This document shows positions 50,192-58,768 of a DNA stretch of 64,000 bases, piece by piece. The notes under the pieces were generated by a model. It was not told the DNA's origin. It ran no database searches and worked only from the letters and a program-made list of their open reading frames with translations. Numbering within the stretch: position 1 is the stretch's first letter; every line of letters starts with the position of its first letter. Origin of the DNA: Pseudomonas sp. G2-4 (GTDB lineage Bacteria; Pseudomonadota; Gammaproteobacteria; Pseudomonadales; Pseudomonadaceae); the NCBI RefSeq assembly GCF_030064125.1, contig NZ_CP125957.1:3968001-4032000 (forward strand), written 5' to 3'. The translations under genes were made by a program, and so were the position numbers.

Positions 50192-51130
50192 ATGCAATCC
50201 GGTGATATCGATAAAAAAGTCAAAGGCTATCGCCGGTTGATACCGTCCATGACGGCTTTGCTGGAATTCGAAGCCGTGGCGCGGCTAGCCAGCTTTACCC
50301 TCGCCGCCCAGGAGCTGGGCGTGACCCAGGCGGCCGTCAGCAAACAAATCCGCTTGTTGGAAGATACCCTGGAGACCCAGCTGTTTCACCGGCTTCATCG
50401 GGCAATCAAGCTCACTCACGAGGGCTATATCCTGCACCTGGTCGTCGCAGAATCCATTCATCGAATGGCCAGTGTGTTCGACAGGATTTGCGAGGGCATC
50501 GGTGAACAAGAGATCACCATTGCGTGCACGGAGGCGTTTTCACATTTACGGATTCTTCCCCGATTAAGCGCACTACGCACGCTTCAACCGAAACTCAAAT
50601 TACGGCTGATGACGCAGCAACCCGCGCCGGGTTCATACCGTGACGATATTGACCTGGGCATCCGTTTTGGCGATGGAAAATGGGAGGATGGACGTTCGCT
50701 TTTCCTGTTCGATGAGGAGGTCTTTCCGGTTTGCTCGCCGGCCTGGCTCGCCGCCAACCCGGCCCCTTCATCGATCAATGATTTTCTGGACACCGCACTG
50801 ATTGACTCGGACTCTACCCTTGAAGGCTGGATGACCTGGAATCGTTGGTGCCGGGAGCTTGGCGATCAGCGCCCCAAACTGACTTATTCCTTTCGCTGCA
50901 GCTCTTACAACGATGCGATCCAGGCGGCCATCCAGGGCCATGGCATTGCACTGGGGTGGAGTCGGTTGATCGCGCACCGTCTCCATAGCGGTGAGTTAAT
51001 CAGAATAACGCCCTACTCCATCAAGCCAAAAGAGGCCTATTACATGGTCATTCCGACGGGTCGAAAACCTGAGCCCCTGACCGATGTATTAGTCGATTGG
51101 CTGCGCGACGACAGTTATCTAAGCCACTGA
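50192..51130 (+). CDS. LysR-family (GcvA-like) transcriptional regulator
   Basis: A 312-residue LysR regulator of the GcvA-like class that begins with a short leader and then IPSMTALLEFEAVARLASFT. The helix-turn-helix continues as AAQELGVTQAAVSKQIRLLE. The effector domain starts near residue 105. It is followed in the same direction by the Rieske oxygenase and reductase genes, with a LysR-type inverted repeat in the 141-base gap. It is the probable activator of those two genes. The start follows only weak purine-rich sequence, so it could be a few codons later. Confidence 0.9.
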   Translation: MQSGDIDKKVKGYRRLIPSMTALLEFEAVARLASFTLAAQELGVTQAAVSKQIRLLEDTLETQLFHRLHRAIKLTHEGYILHLVVAESIHRMASVFDRICEGIGEQEITIACTEAFSHLRILPRLSALRTLQPKLKLRLMTQQPAPGSYRDDIDLGIRFGDGKWEDGRSLFLFDEEVFPVCSPAWLAANPAPSSINDFLDTALIDSDSTLEGWMTWNRWCRELGDQRPKLTYSFRCSSYNDAIQAAIQGHGIALGWSRLIAHRLHSGELIRITPYSIKPKEAYYMVIPTGRKPEPLTDVLVDWLRDDSYLSH

Positions 51131-51159
51131 CAGTTATACGTTTCACCGGTCTACTTTTC

Positions 51160-51178
51160 GCATAACGCAGGGTTATGC
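51160..51178. promoter_or_regulatory. Putative LysR operator ahead of the Rieske gene
   Basis: GCATAAC (51160-51166) and GTTATGC (51172-51178) are perfect arms around five bases and contain a T-N11-A LysR motif (T51163, A51175). It lies 94 bases ahead of the Rieske start. Confidence 0.65.
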
Positions 51179-51271
51179 AAGGGTGAAAATAAAGCGCGTT
51201 GACGGGATTATTTGACCTTTCAATACTGTATCTGCCGCCTCTTGCCGGCGATAAGTAGAACGAGATCAACA

Positions 51272-52525
51272 ATGCCCCCTACCGTGAAAACTCATCGTGA
51301 ACTTCTGGCCGACCGCACACCCGGACATGGCATGCCCGGCGGTTTGTTTGGACGGCAAGATATCTCTGAAACTGACCTGGATATCTTCTTCAACAAACAT
51401 TGGATTCTGGTAGGGGTAACTTCCGATATTCCCGAACCCGGTGATGTTTCCACCCTCGATATCGGCAAGTCCTCTATCCTCCTGGTCCGCGATGACGACG
51501 AACAGGTACAGGCTTTTCATAATGTCTGCCGTCACCGCGGGGCACGCTTGAAACAGCCCGGCAAGTCGACGGTGGGGATGCTGGTCTGCCCTTATCACCA
51601 ATGGACCTACGACCTGGATGGCAGATTGAAGCATGCGGCGCACATGGGCCAACACTTCGATCCCACCTGCAAAAGCCTGATGCCCGTTCATACCCGCGTC
51701 ATTGGCACCCATGTCTTTGTCTGTCTTGGGGACGAACCACCCGAAGACGTCCTGTACCTGGATCAGGTCATGACACCGCGTTTCGCCCAATATGACATCG
51801 CCCATTCAAAGATCGCCCATGAGTCGGAAATCATCGAGAACGGCAATTGGAAGTTGGTGATCGAGAACAATCGCGAGTGTTACCACTGCGCCGCCACTCA
51901 CCCTGAACTGACCGCGTCGTTCCTTCCCGAAGATTTCGGATTCTGCACCGATGGGCTCGGTGAGGATTCATTGCTGGCACTGGAGGAATATCACCGCCAC
52001 AACGCCGACACCAAGCACAACTGGGAGCGCGAAGGTTATATCTGCGACGCCGTCGAACACCTGGGGGAAGATGCGGTGACGCAATTCCGCTCCCAGCGCC
52101 TGGCCATTGCCGGCAACGGTGAATCCCAGACCCTGGATACCCGCGTGGCCTGCACCCGGTTGTTTGGCGACCTCACCCGCCGCGATTTGGGCGACATGCA
52201 CCTGTGGACCCACAACTCGTGGACTCACATCATGAGTGACCATGCCGTGGTCTCCTACATCATCCCCCTGGCGCCAGACAAAACCCTGGTACGGACCAAA
52301 TGGCTGGTGCACGCCGATGCCATCGAGGGCGTTGATTACCAGATCGATAAACTGACCGAAGTCTGGACCGCGACCAACCTTCAGGACGCCAGCCTCGTCG
52401 GCATTACCCATAGCGGAACGCAAGACCCGGCGTACACGCCGGGGCCGTTCTCGGCCTTCACCGAAACCTATGTCGACCAGTTCTCGCGCTGGTACGCCGC
52501 ACGTCTGGCCGCCCACGGTGTGTGA
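51272..52525 (+). CDS. GbcA/Stc2-like Rieske oxygenase (quaternary-amine demethylase clade)
   Basis: A 417-residue Rieske non-heme iron oxygenase. The Rieske cluster is C86-x-H88 and C106-x2-H109 (VCRHRG, VCPYHQW). The mononuclear iron segment ENNRECYHCAATHPEL carries H205 and H210 with bridging E202. The blocks KWLVH, AVEGVDY-like AIEGVDY and YTPGPFS match GbcA (glycine betaine) and Stc2 (proline betaine) rather than aromatic-ring oxygenases. Start ATG 51272 has a modest GAGA ahead. It is followed by its reductase. Substrate among betaines is not fixed. Confidence 0.9.
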   Translation: MPPTVKTHRELLADRTPGHGMPGGLFGRQDISETDLDIFFNKHWILVGVTSDIPEPGDVSTLDIGKSSILLVRDDDEQVQAFHNVCRHRGARLKQPGKSTVGMLVCPYHQWTYDLDGRLKHAAHMGQHFDPTCKSLMPVHTRVIGTHVFVCLGDEPPEDVLYLDQVMTPRFAQYDIAHSKIAHESEIIENGNWKLVIENNRECYHCAATHPELTASFLPEDFGFCTDGLGEDSLLALEEYHRHNADTKHNWEREGYICDAVEHLGEDAVTQFRSQRLAIAGNGESQTLDTRVACTRLFGDLTRRDLGDMHLWTHNSWTHIMSDHAVVSYIIPLAPDKTLVRTKWLVHADAIEGVDYQIDKLTEVWTATNLQDASLVGITHSGTQDPAYTPGPFSAFTETYVDQFSRWYAARLAAHGV

Positions 52526-52534
52526 GGAATGAAC

Positions 52535-53671
52535 ATGACGACCTATGAAGACCTGACGCGCTCGGACAACACTGACGCCGCCCGGCGGTTTACCGGCCCA
52601 ATGACCTGGGGCGCGTTCGGCACGCAATGGAACAGCGCTGAACAGAAAACCCTGCACTGTTGCGCTGTGCATCAGGAAACCCACGATGTAAAGACGTTCA
52701 TCTTTCGCTGTACGGATTTCAGCGCACTGAGTTTCGAGCCGGGTCAGTTCATCACCGTTTCGCCGATCATTGCTGGGCAGACCGTCGCTCGCTGCTACAC
52801 CTTGTCGTCCTCGCCCACCCGTCCCTTTGCGTTTTCCATTACCGTCAAACGGGTGCCGGGGGGACCGGTGTCGAATTGGCTGCACGACCACTTCAAACCG
52901 GGAGACAGCCTGCGCGCCAGCGGCCCGGCGGGCAGCTTCACCCCGGTCGGCCATCCCGCCCAAAAGCTGTTGTACCTGTCCGCCGGGTCTGGCGTAACGC
53001 CCCTGATGTCGATGACCCGGGCCGCCTGCGACATGGCTGGCAACTTCGACATCGTGTTTGTGCACAGCGCCCGTACACCGGCAGACATCATCTTCCATGA
53101 GGAACTGCAACGCCTGCAGGCGGCGATGCCGGGGCTGCGGGTCATCAGCATTTGCGAAGGGCTTGGCGATATCACCCAATGGGCTCAACCGACAGGTCGG
53201 CTCGATGTGTCCCTGTTAAGCCAGCACGTGCCCGACTTCCGGGAGCGGGAAGTTTTTACCTGCGGGCCTCAGGGGTACATGGCGGCCATCCAATCACTGC
53301 TCCGGGAAGCGGCGTTCGATTTCGACCATTATCATCAGGAAAGCTTTGACATTGCCGCACTGAATGAGGACCCGTTGATTGAGCCAGGCCCTTCCCTCGC
53401 CCAGCAGGACGTGTTCACGGTGACCCTGTCGCGCTCAGGCAAGACGTTCAGCATGTCGGGCAACCAGACCGTGCTGAACGCCGCCAAGAAAGCCGGCGCA
53501 ATCGTGCCCTCCTCCTGCAGCCAAGGGGTGTGTGGCACCTGCAAGACCGCCTTGCTGCACGGGACAGTGGAGATGAATCACAACGGCGGTATCCGCCAGC
53601 GGGAAATCGACAAAGGCCTGCGCCTGCTCTGCTGCAGCAAGCCTACTTCTGATTTGGTCATTGATCTTTAG
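52535..53671 (+). CDS. GbcB/Stc3-like NAD(P)H reductase with C-terminal ferredoxin
   Basis: A 378-residue electron-transfer partner for the Rieske oxygenase. It has an FAD domain (RCYTLSSSP), an NAD(P)-binding domain (SAGSGVTPLMSM; TCGPQGYM) and a C-terminal plant-type [2Fe-2S] domain with CSQGVCGTCKT and the last ligand in LLCCSKP. ATG 52535 is preferred over 52529 because GAGGA lies six bases upstream of it. It starts nine bases after the oxygenase stop. A hairpin follows. Confidence 0.92.
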   Translation: MTTYEDLTRSDNTDAARRFTGPMTWGAFGTQWNSAEQKTLHCCAVHQETHDVKTFIFRCTDFSALSFEPGQFITVSPIIAGQTVARCYTLSSSPTRPFAFSITVKRVPGGPVSNWLHDHFKPGDSLRASGPAGSFTPVGHPAQKLLYLSAGSGVTPLMSMTRAACDMAGNFDIVFVHSARTPADIIFHEELQRLQAAMPGLRVISICEGLGDITQWAQPTGRLDVSLLSQHVPDFREREVFTCGPQGYMAAIQSLLREAAFDFDHYHQESFDIAALNEDPLIEPGPSLAQQDVFTVTLSRSGKTFSMSGNQTVLNAAKKAGAIVPSSCSQGVCGTCKTALLHGTVEMNHNGGIRQREIDKGLRLLCCSKPTSDLVIDL

Positions 53672-53678
53672 TCTTGCT

Positions 53679-53708
53679 TCACTGGAACCCGAGGTCAGGT
53701 TCCAGTGA
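53679..53708 (+). terminator. Hairpin after the reductase gene
   Basis: TCACTGGAACC (53679-53689) and GGTTCCAGTGA (53698-53708) form a perfect 11-bp stem. No U tract follows, so termination may be partial and allow read-through to the next genes. Confidence 0.55.
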
Positions 53709-53852
53709 GACAGGGCGTCCCACGTCTCCATCATCTTGGCGCTCCCAGTCAACTCTGGCCGCTGCGCTCAAGCATCACCCACCTGCGAGAATTAAAGTCG
53801 AAGTGCCAGGGGAAGCTACCCCGCTCACAATTCCAAGAATAGAGCCACTTCG

Positions 53853-54845
53853 ATGAGTCTGACCAAGTCCCTGCCAGCGTGCCTGGCACTCAGCTTCGCC
53901 TCATTTGCCGCCCATGCAGCCGATGGCCCGCCTCCACCTTCGGTGAATCAGCCCAGCGGTATCAACCTGGGCGGCACCAGCTTCTACGACGGTTTTGCGG
54001 GGCCGCCCGGACTGACTCATCAGACCTATTTGAAGTTCAGCACCGCGAGCAGCATCAGGACCAACAAGGGCAAGAAAAACGGCGCCTTTGATGATCCGAA
54101 GATCAATGTCATCACGATGATCAATCAACTGAGCTATTACTCACCGGACACTATCGGAGGGGGCGCGCACCTGGGCTGGAGTTTACTGGTGCCGGTCGTT
54201 TCCCTGGACGGCGACTTTGGTGACAACGGCGCCAAGCTCAAGGATAACGCCACAGGCCTGGGCGACATCACGGTCGGACCTCAGGTCCAGTTCGATCCGA
54301 TTGTCAACGCGACCGGCAGGCCGGTTTTCGTGCAGCGAGTGGCCTTCGACACCATTCTGCCAACGGGTAAATACGACAAACATAAAGACCTGAACCCAGG
54401 CTCCAACTACTTCTCCCTTAACCCCTACTGGGCAGCGACCTGGATGCCGGCGCCTCGCTGGGAGGTGAGCTGGAGACTGAACTACCTGTACAACTTCAAG
54501 AACGACGATCCAGCGAGCAGTTCGACGCAGTACTTTGAAGGTCAATCCGTACGCGACACCCAGTCAGGACAGTCGGCGTGGGCCAACTTCGCCGCCTCGT
54601 ACGAGGTATTCCCTAACGTCTCGGTGGGCATCAATGGCTACTACTTCCGGCAGATCTCGGATGACAAGGTCAATGGAAACACCATGACCGACTCCCGGGA
54701 GAAGGTCCTGGGCATTGGCCCGGGCCTGTTCTGGAAAATTACCGAAGACAAAGCCTTCTGGCTCAACACCTATAAAGAAACCGGCGTCGAGAATCGCTCC
54801 CGAGCGGATTATCAGGTGCAGGTTCGCTACGTTCACAAGTTCTGA
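53853..54845 (+). CDS. Outer-membrane channel-like protein (phenol meta-degradation family)
   Basis: A 330-residue exported protein with signal peptide ending AAHA-ADGPP. The mature part alternates beta-strand-like segments with aromatic girdles, contains GLGDITVGPQ, and ends RYVHKF with a terminal phenylalanine typical of outer-membrane barrels. The layout fits the MetA-pathway phenol degradation (SphA-like) family, found beside aromatic catabolic genes and thought to aid uptake. No strong ribosome-binding site is seen other than AGAGCC. It sits between the Rieske pair and the MFS gene. Confidence 0.83.
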   Translation: MSLTKSLPACLALSFASFAAHAADGPPPPSVNQPSGINLGGTSFYDGFAGPPGLTHQTYLKFSTASSIRTNKGKKNGAFDDPKINVITMINQLSYYSPDTIGGGAHLGWSLLVPVVSLDGDFGDNGAKLKDNATGLGDITVGPQVQFDPIVNATGRPVFVQRVAFDTILPTGKYDKHKDLNPGSNYFSLNPYWAATWMPAPRWEVSWRLNYLYNFKNDDPASSSTQYFEGQSVRDTQSGQSAWANFAASYEVFPNVSVGINGYYFRQISDDKVNGNTMTDSREKVLGIGPGLFWKITEDKAFWLNTYKETGVENRSRADYQVQVRYVHKF

Positions 54846-54901
54846 TTGACGTGTACGCCTGCTCACGCATGAGCGGGCCCATTACCCCGAGGTGATGCTT
54901 C

Positions 54902-56083
54902 ATGAACGCACTCGACTCCATCGACAGCAAAAAATCACTGGGCGCCATCTGCCTGATGATGGTCATTTCCCTGGGAACGCTACAGATCCAGCCGATCCTG
55001 GGTGGTGCCTTGATTGATCAACTCGGCTTGCCGCTCAACGCGATAGGCGCCATTTTCGCTGTAGAGCTCATGGCGATGGCCATCGCCTGCGGCCTCTGCG
55101 CGCTGTTCATGGCGAGCGTCGACCGGCGCCGCTTCGCCCTGGTGGCCTTGTTGATCCTGGCCGTGGGCAACCTGGTCAGCACGCAACTGCACAGCCAGGC
55201 CGGGCTGGTCATTTCCAGAATGATCTGTGGTGCCAGCGGCGGTGCGGTCATGGCAGTTGTCTACGCCACTGCCGCCCTGCGCACCTCCAAGGATGCGACC
55301 TTCGCGGTCATCAACATCGGCAATCTGCTGTGGGGCATGCTGCTGGTGACTTCCATGCCCTTGATCCTTCAAGCATTCGGTGTGAACGGTGCGTTCTCCC
55401 TCCTGGCGATCACCAGCGTGCTCGCGGCGCTGGGTTGCTGGAGGGTGCCCAAGCGCTACCCTGAAGCACATCGCACCGCCGCCGGTTCGATCCCGCCGTT
55501 CGGCCTCACGGCCTTGCTGTTGATCCTGCTGTTTGCGCTGCTGTTTTTCGGGCACTCCGCCCTGTGGGTCTATCAGGAGCGCATCGGCAAAAGCATTGGC
55601 CTGGAGCCGCAGCAGATTGGTGGCATCCTGGGGGGTAGCATCCTTGCTGGCGCCCTTGGGGCGGGCCTGGCCGGGCTGATCGGGCGGCGCCTGGGCTTGC
55701 TGTTTCCGCAACTATTGAGCTTCGGCACGGCATTGCTGGCGACCTTGATCATGGTCTATGGCACCAGCCCCATCGCCTTTGCCGCCACCGCCTGCCTGAT
55801 CCATATGGTCTGGTTTTTCAGCCTGCCGTACCTGCTTTCCATGGCCGCCGAAATGGACCCTTCCGGCCGACTGGCGGGCCTGGGTAACGCCGCGATTTTC
55901 ATCGGCCAAGGGCTCGGCCCGTTTGGTGCCGCACTGGTCGTTGGTGAGGGGCACTTCCGGGCGGTCGGCTGGCTGGCCGCTTCAGCCTATTTGCTAGCCT
56001 TGATCATCTCGTGTCTGGTGGTTACGCGCTTTCGCCGCGGCGTGAAGCCCTCCGGGCCGGCAATGTCGCCGCAATCAGTTTGA
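54902..56083 (+). CDS. MFS transporter
   Basis: A 393-residue transporter with about twelve hydrophobic helices and an MFS-type loop after helix 2 (MASVDRRRFALVALLILAVG). Probable role is uptake of the substrate of the surrounding catabolic genes, but export is possible. GAGGTG lies eight bases from the start. The next gene begins 36 bases after its stop and the outer-membrane gene ends 56 bases before it, so the three likely share a transcript. Confidence 0.88.
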   Translation: MNALDSIDSKKSLGAICLMMVISLGTLQIQPILGGALIDQLGLPLNAIGAIFAVELMAMAIACGLCALFMASVDRRRFALVALLILAVGNLVSTQLHSQAGLVISRMICGASGGAVMAVVYATAALRTSKDATFAVINIGNLLWGMLLVTSMPLILQAFGVNGAFSLLAITSVLAALGCWRVPKRYPEAHRTAAGSIPPFGLTALLLILLFALLFFGHSALWVYQERIGKSIGLEPQQIGGILGGSILAGALGAGLAGLIGRRLGLLFPQLLSFGTALLATLIMVYGTSPIAFAATACLIHMVWFFSLPYLLSMAAEMDPSGRLAGLGNAAIFIGQGLGPFGAALVVGEGHFRAVGWLAASAYLLALIISCLVVTRFRRGVKPSGPAMSPQSV

Positions 56084-56119
56084 ACATGAACGAAACCGCA
56101 CATTGATGAGATATGCCCG

Positions 56120-57571
56120 ATGAGTATTCCATTTCCACAAACCCCTGAGTTTTCCGGCGCGCTTTACAAGCCCAGCCGCGTAGAAGCCGAGGTGTTCGAC
56201 CTCGAAATCGAAGGCGTTCTTCCCGCCTCGATCCGTGGGACTTTTTATCAAGTCGCGCCAGACCCGCAGTACCCGCCCATGCTGGGCACCGATATCTTCT
56301 TCAACGGTGACGGCATGGTCAGCGGCTTCCACTTTGCCAATGGCAAGGTCTCGCTGCGACGCCGCTATGTGCAGACGGATCGCTTGCTGGCCCAACGCCG
56401 TGAAGGTCGCTCGCTCAATGGTATCTATCGAAACGCCTTCACCAACGACTCGCTTGCGGCGAAGAACAACACCACCGCCAACACCACCGTCATCCCTCAC
56501 AACGGCGTCCTGCTGGCACTCAAGGAAGATGCCCTGCCCTGGGCGATGGACCTCAAAACCCTGGAAACCCTCGGTGAGTGGCATTTTGACGGACAGATCA
56601 AATCAGCGACGTTCACCGCCCACCCCAAGCTCGACCCGGCAACGGGCAACCTCTTGGCCTTCAGCTATGAAGCCAAGGGCGACGGCACGCCCGACCTGGC
56701 GTATTTCGAGCTCTCGCCGGACGGAAAGCTGCTGCACGAGATCTGGTTCCAAGCCCCTTATGCGGCCATGGTGCATGATTTCGCGGTGACCGAACGGTAC
56801 GTCGTGTTCCCGCTGATTCCGTTGACGGTTGACGTCGAACGCATGAAAAACGGCGGGCCGCATTTCCAATGGCAACCCGATCTGCCTCAGCTTTTCGCCG
56901 TTGTGCCCCGTAACGGACAGGCGCAAGACGTGCGTTGGTTCAAAGGGCCCATGGACGGTTTCCAGGGGCACACGCTCAATGCGTTCGACGAGGACGGCAA
57001 GGTTTACGTCGACATGCCAGTCACTGGCGGGAACATCTTCTACTTCTTCCCCCAGGCGGATGGTTATGTACCGCCGCCTGAAACCCTGGCCGCCTGCCTC
57101 ATGCGCTGGACCTTCGACCTGAACAGTGACGGGGACGAGGTCGAACCGCAGCCGCTGACGGACTACCCCTGCGAGTTTCCAAGGTGCGATGACCGCTACA
57201 TCGGTCGACAATACGCACACGGCTTCCTGCTCGCCTTTGACCCGGAGCGTCCCTATAACCCGGCGAACGGGCCGATACCCTTTCAGTTTTTCAACCTACT
57301 GGTCCACTTGGACCTGAAGACAGGCCTCTCCGACGCCTGGTTTCCCGGCGACAGCGCCTGCTTCCAGGAGCCTATTTTCATTCCGCGCTCTGCTGACGCC
57401 GAGGAAGCCGATGGCTATGTCGTTGCCTTGCTCAACCTCATCGCAGAGGAGCGCAGCGAGCTCGTGGTGCTGGATTCCCGGGACATGGCGAGTGGTCCCA
57501 TTGCCCGAATCAGGATTCCGTTCCGGATGCGCATGTCGCTGCATGGATGCTGGGCGCCTGACCCGCGTTAG
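56120..57571 (+). CDS. Carotenoid/stilbene cleavage oxygenase family protein
   Basis: A 483-residue non-heme iron dioxygenase of the carotenoid-cleavage family, which includes lignostilbene dioxygenase and isoeugenol monooxygenase. The four iron histidines are visible at H168 (TAHPKL), H219 (MVHDFAV), H284 (FQGHTLNAF) and H475 (SLHGCW). Bacterial members cleave a C=C bond between two carbons next to phenolic rings, yielding aldehydes. Presence of aromatic-ring genes and an aldehyde dehydrogenase downstream favours a phenolic substrate over a carotenoid. A REP pair follows. Confidence 0.88.
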   Translation: MSIPFPQTPEFSGALYKPSRVEAEVFDLEIEGVLPASIRGTFYQVAPDPQYPPMLGTDIFFNGDGMVSGFHFANGKVSLRRRYVQTDRLLAQRREGRSLNGIYRNAFTNDSLAAKNNTTANTTVIPHNGVLLALKEDALPWAMDLKTLETLGEWHFDGQIKSATFTAHPKLDPATGNLLAFSYEAKGDGTPDLAYFELSPDGKLLHEIWFQAPYAAMVHDFAVTERYVVFPLIPLTVDVERMKNGGPHFQWQPDLPQLFAVVPRNGQAQDVRWFKGPMDGFQGHTLNAFDEDGKVYVDMPVTGGNIFYFFPQADGYVPPPETLAACLMRWTFDLNSDGDEVEPQPLTDYPCEFPRCDDRYIGRQYAHGFLLAFDPERPYNPANGPIPFQFFNLLVHLDLKTGLSDAWFPGDSACFQEPIFIPRSADAEEADGYVVALLNLIAEERSELVVLDSRDMASGPIARIRIPFRMRMSLHGCWAPDPR

Positions 57572-57606
57572 GCCCTGATGCCGATTTTTCAGGCGAAACG
57601 CAGCCT

Positions 57607-57740
57607 GTGTGGCGAGGGGATTTATCCCCGTTGGGCTGCGAAGCGGCCCTGAAACCGAACACCTCGGTGTTTCTGACTGATTGAATCTTCAATACTGAGG
57701 CTGTTTCTCAGCCCAACGGGGATAAATCCCCTCGCCACAC
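57607..57740. repeat. REP pair, second family (GGGGATTTATCCCC core)
   Basis: GTGTGGCGAGGGGATTTATC at 57607 and its inverted copy ending at 57740 flank a variable centre; the arms extend about 31 bases. The core differs from the other REPs of this window. Confidence 0.9.
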
Positions 57741-57811
57741 CTCCTCTCCCTTTGCTTCCCCAGTTCACCAAAGGTATTGGTTCGTCAAAACAAACATAAA
57801 TTCCATATTTT

Positions 57812-57845
57812 AGGATTTTTGTATAAATCCTACTTTACAGGATTT
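57812..57845. promoter_or_regulatory. Triple AGGATTT repeat, putative IclR operator
   Basis: AGGATTT (57812-57818), AAATCCT (57825-57831) and AGGATTT (57839-57845) are spaced by six and seven bases, forming two overlapping inverted repeats. They lie 69-102 bases ahead of the FAH gene in an AT-rich region. Confidence 0.65.
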
Positions 57846-57913
57846 ACTTGCAAGACTAGATTGATCCTCATTGCATCCTGTGCGCATGCCCCCTTTCTAA
57901 CCAAGGAGACTCC

Positions 57914-58765
57914 ATGAAACTCGCCAGCTTCATTGTTCAAGGTCGCAGCACCTACGGCGTCATCGAAGACGAACAGGTGATTGACCTGGAATCGGTCAAG
58001 CCAACCTTTGGCAACGATCTCAAGCAGGCCATCGCCAATCACCACCTGGGCGAACTGACGCCGGTGACACTGGCGAGCCTGCCCCGTATTCCGTTGGCCG
58101 AAGTGACATTTCTGCCGGTGATCCCGAACCCGGGAAAAGTGCTGTGCATCGGCATCAACTACGCCACTCACGTGCGTGAAACCGGTCGTGAGATGCCGAC
58201 CTACCCGATGATCTTTACTCGATTCGCCGATAGCCAAACGGCGCACCTGCAACCCATCGTCCGTCCCAAGGCGTCCCACAAACTTGATTTCGAGGGCGAG
58301 CTGGCGGTGGTGATCGGTAAAACGGCGCGTCACGTCAAGCACGCCGATGCGCTGGACTATGTCGCCGGGTACGCCTGCTACAACGACGGCAGTGTTCGCG
58401 ACTGGCAGAAGCACACCATTCAGTTCGTACCGGGCAAGAACTTCCCGAACACCGGTGGTTTCGGCCCTTGGCTGGTGACCGCCGATGAGATCGGCGACCC
58501 GCAGGACCTGGAATTGACCACCCGCCTGAACGGCGAAGTGATGCAGCACACCCGCACTAGCGACATGATTTTCGATGTACGCCAGTTGATCGAGTACTGC
58601 TCGACCTTCACCGAGCTGGCACCTGGGGACGTCCTTGTTACCGGCACCACGGGCGGCGTCGGCGCGTTTCGTGAGCCGCCGGTGTGGATGAAGCCAGGTG
58701 ATGAAGTCGAGATCGAGATTGCTCGCGTCGGCACCCTGCGCAACATCATCGTGGACGAGCAATAA
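57914..58765 (+). CDS. Fumarylacetoacetate hydrolase-family protein
   Basis: A 283-residue FAH-family enzyme. The metal site is E127 and E129 in DFEGELAVVIG plus D158 in YNDGSVRDWQ. Family members hydrolyse acylpyruvates or fumarylpyruvate, or decarboxylate and hydrate ring-cleavage products. It opens an operon with IclR regulator, FAD hydroxylase, extradiol dioxygenase and aldehyde dehydrogenase, so it probably acts on the product of ring opening. AAGGAG precedes the start. The IclR gene begins three bases after the stop. Confidence 0.9.
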   Translation: MKLASFIVQGRSTYGVIEDEQVIDLESVKPTFGNDLKQAIANHHLGELTPVTLASLPRIPLAEVTFLPVIPNPGKVLCIGINYATHVRETGREMPTYPMIFTRFADSQTAHLQPIVRPKASHKLDFEGELAVVIGKTARHVKHADALDYVAGYACYNDGSVRDWQKHTIQFVPGKNFPNTGGFGPWLVTADEIGDPQDLELTTRLNGEVMQHTRTSDMIFDVRQLIEYCSTFTELAPGDVLVTGTTGGVGAFREPPVWMKPGDEVEIEIARVGTLRNIIVDEQ

Positions 58766-58768
58766 GCC

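Noticed and set aside
56120..57571. Housekeeping carotenoid cleavage as the role of the oxygenase
   Set aside because: No carotenoid biosynthesis genes are near, and neighbours are aromatic catabolic genes, so a phenolic substrate is more likely.
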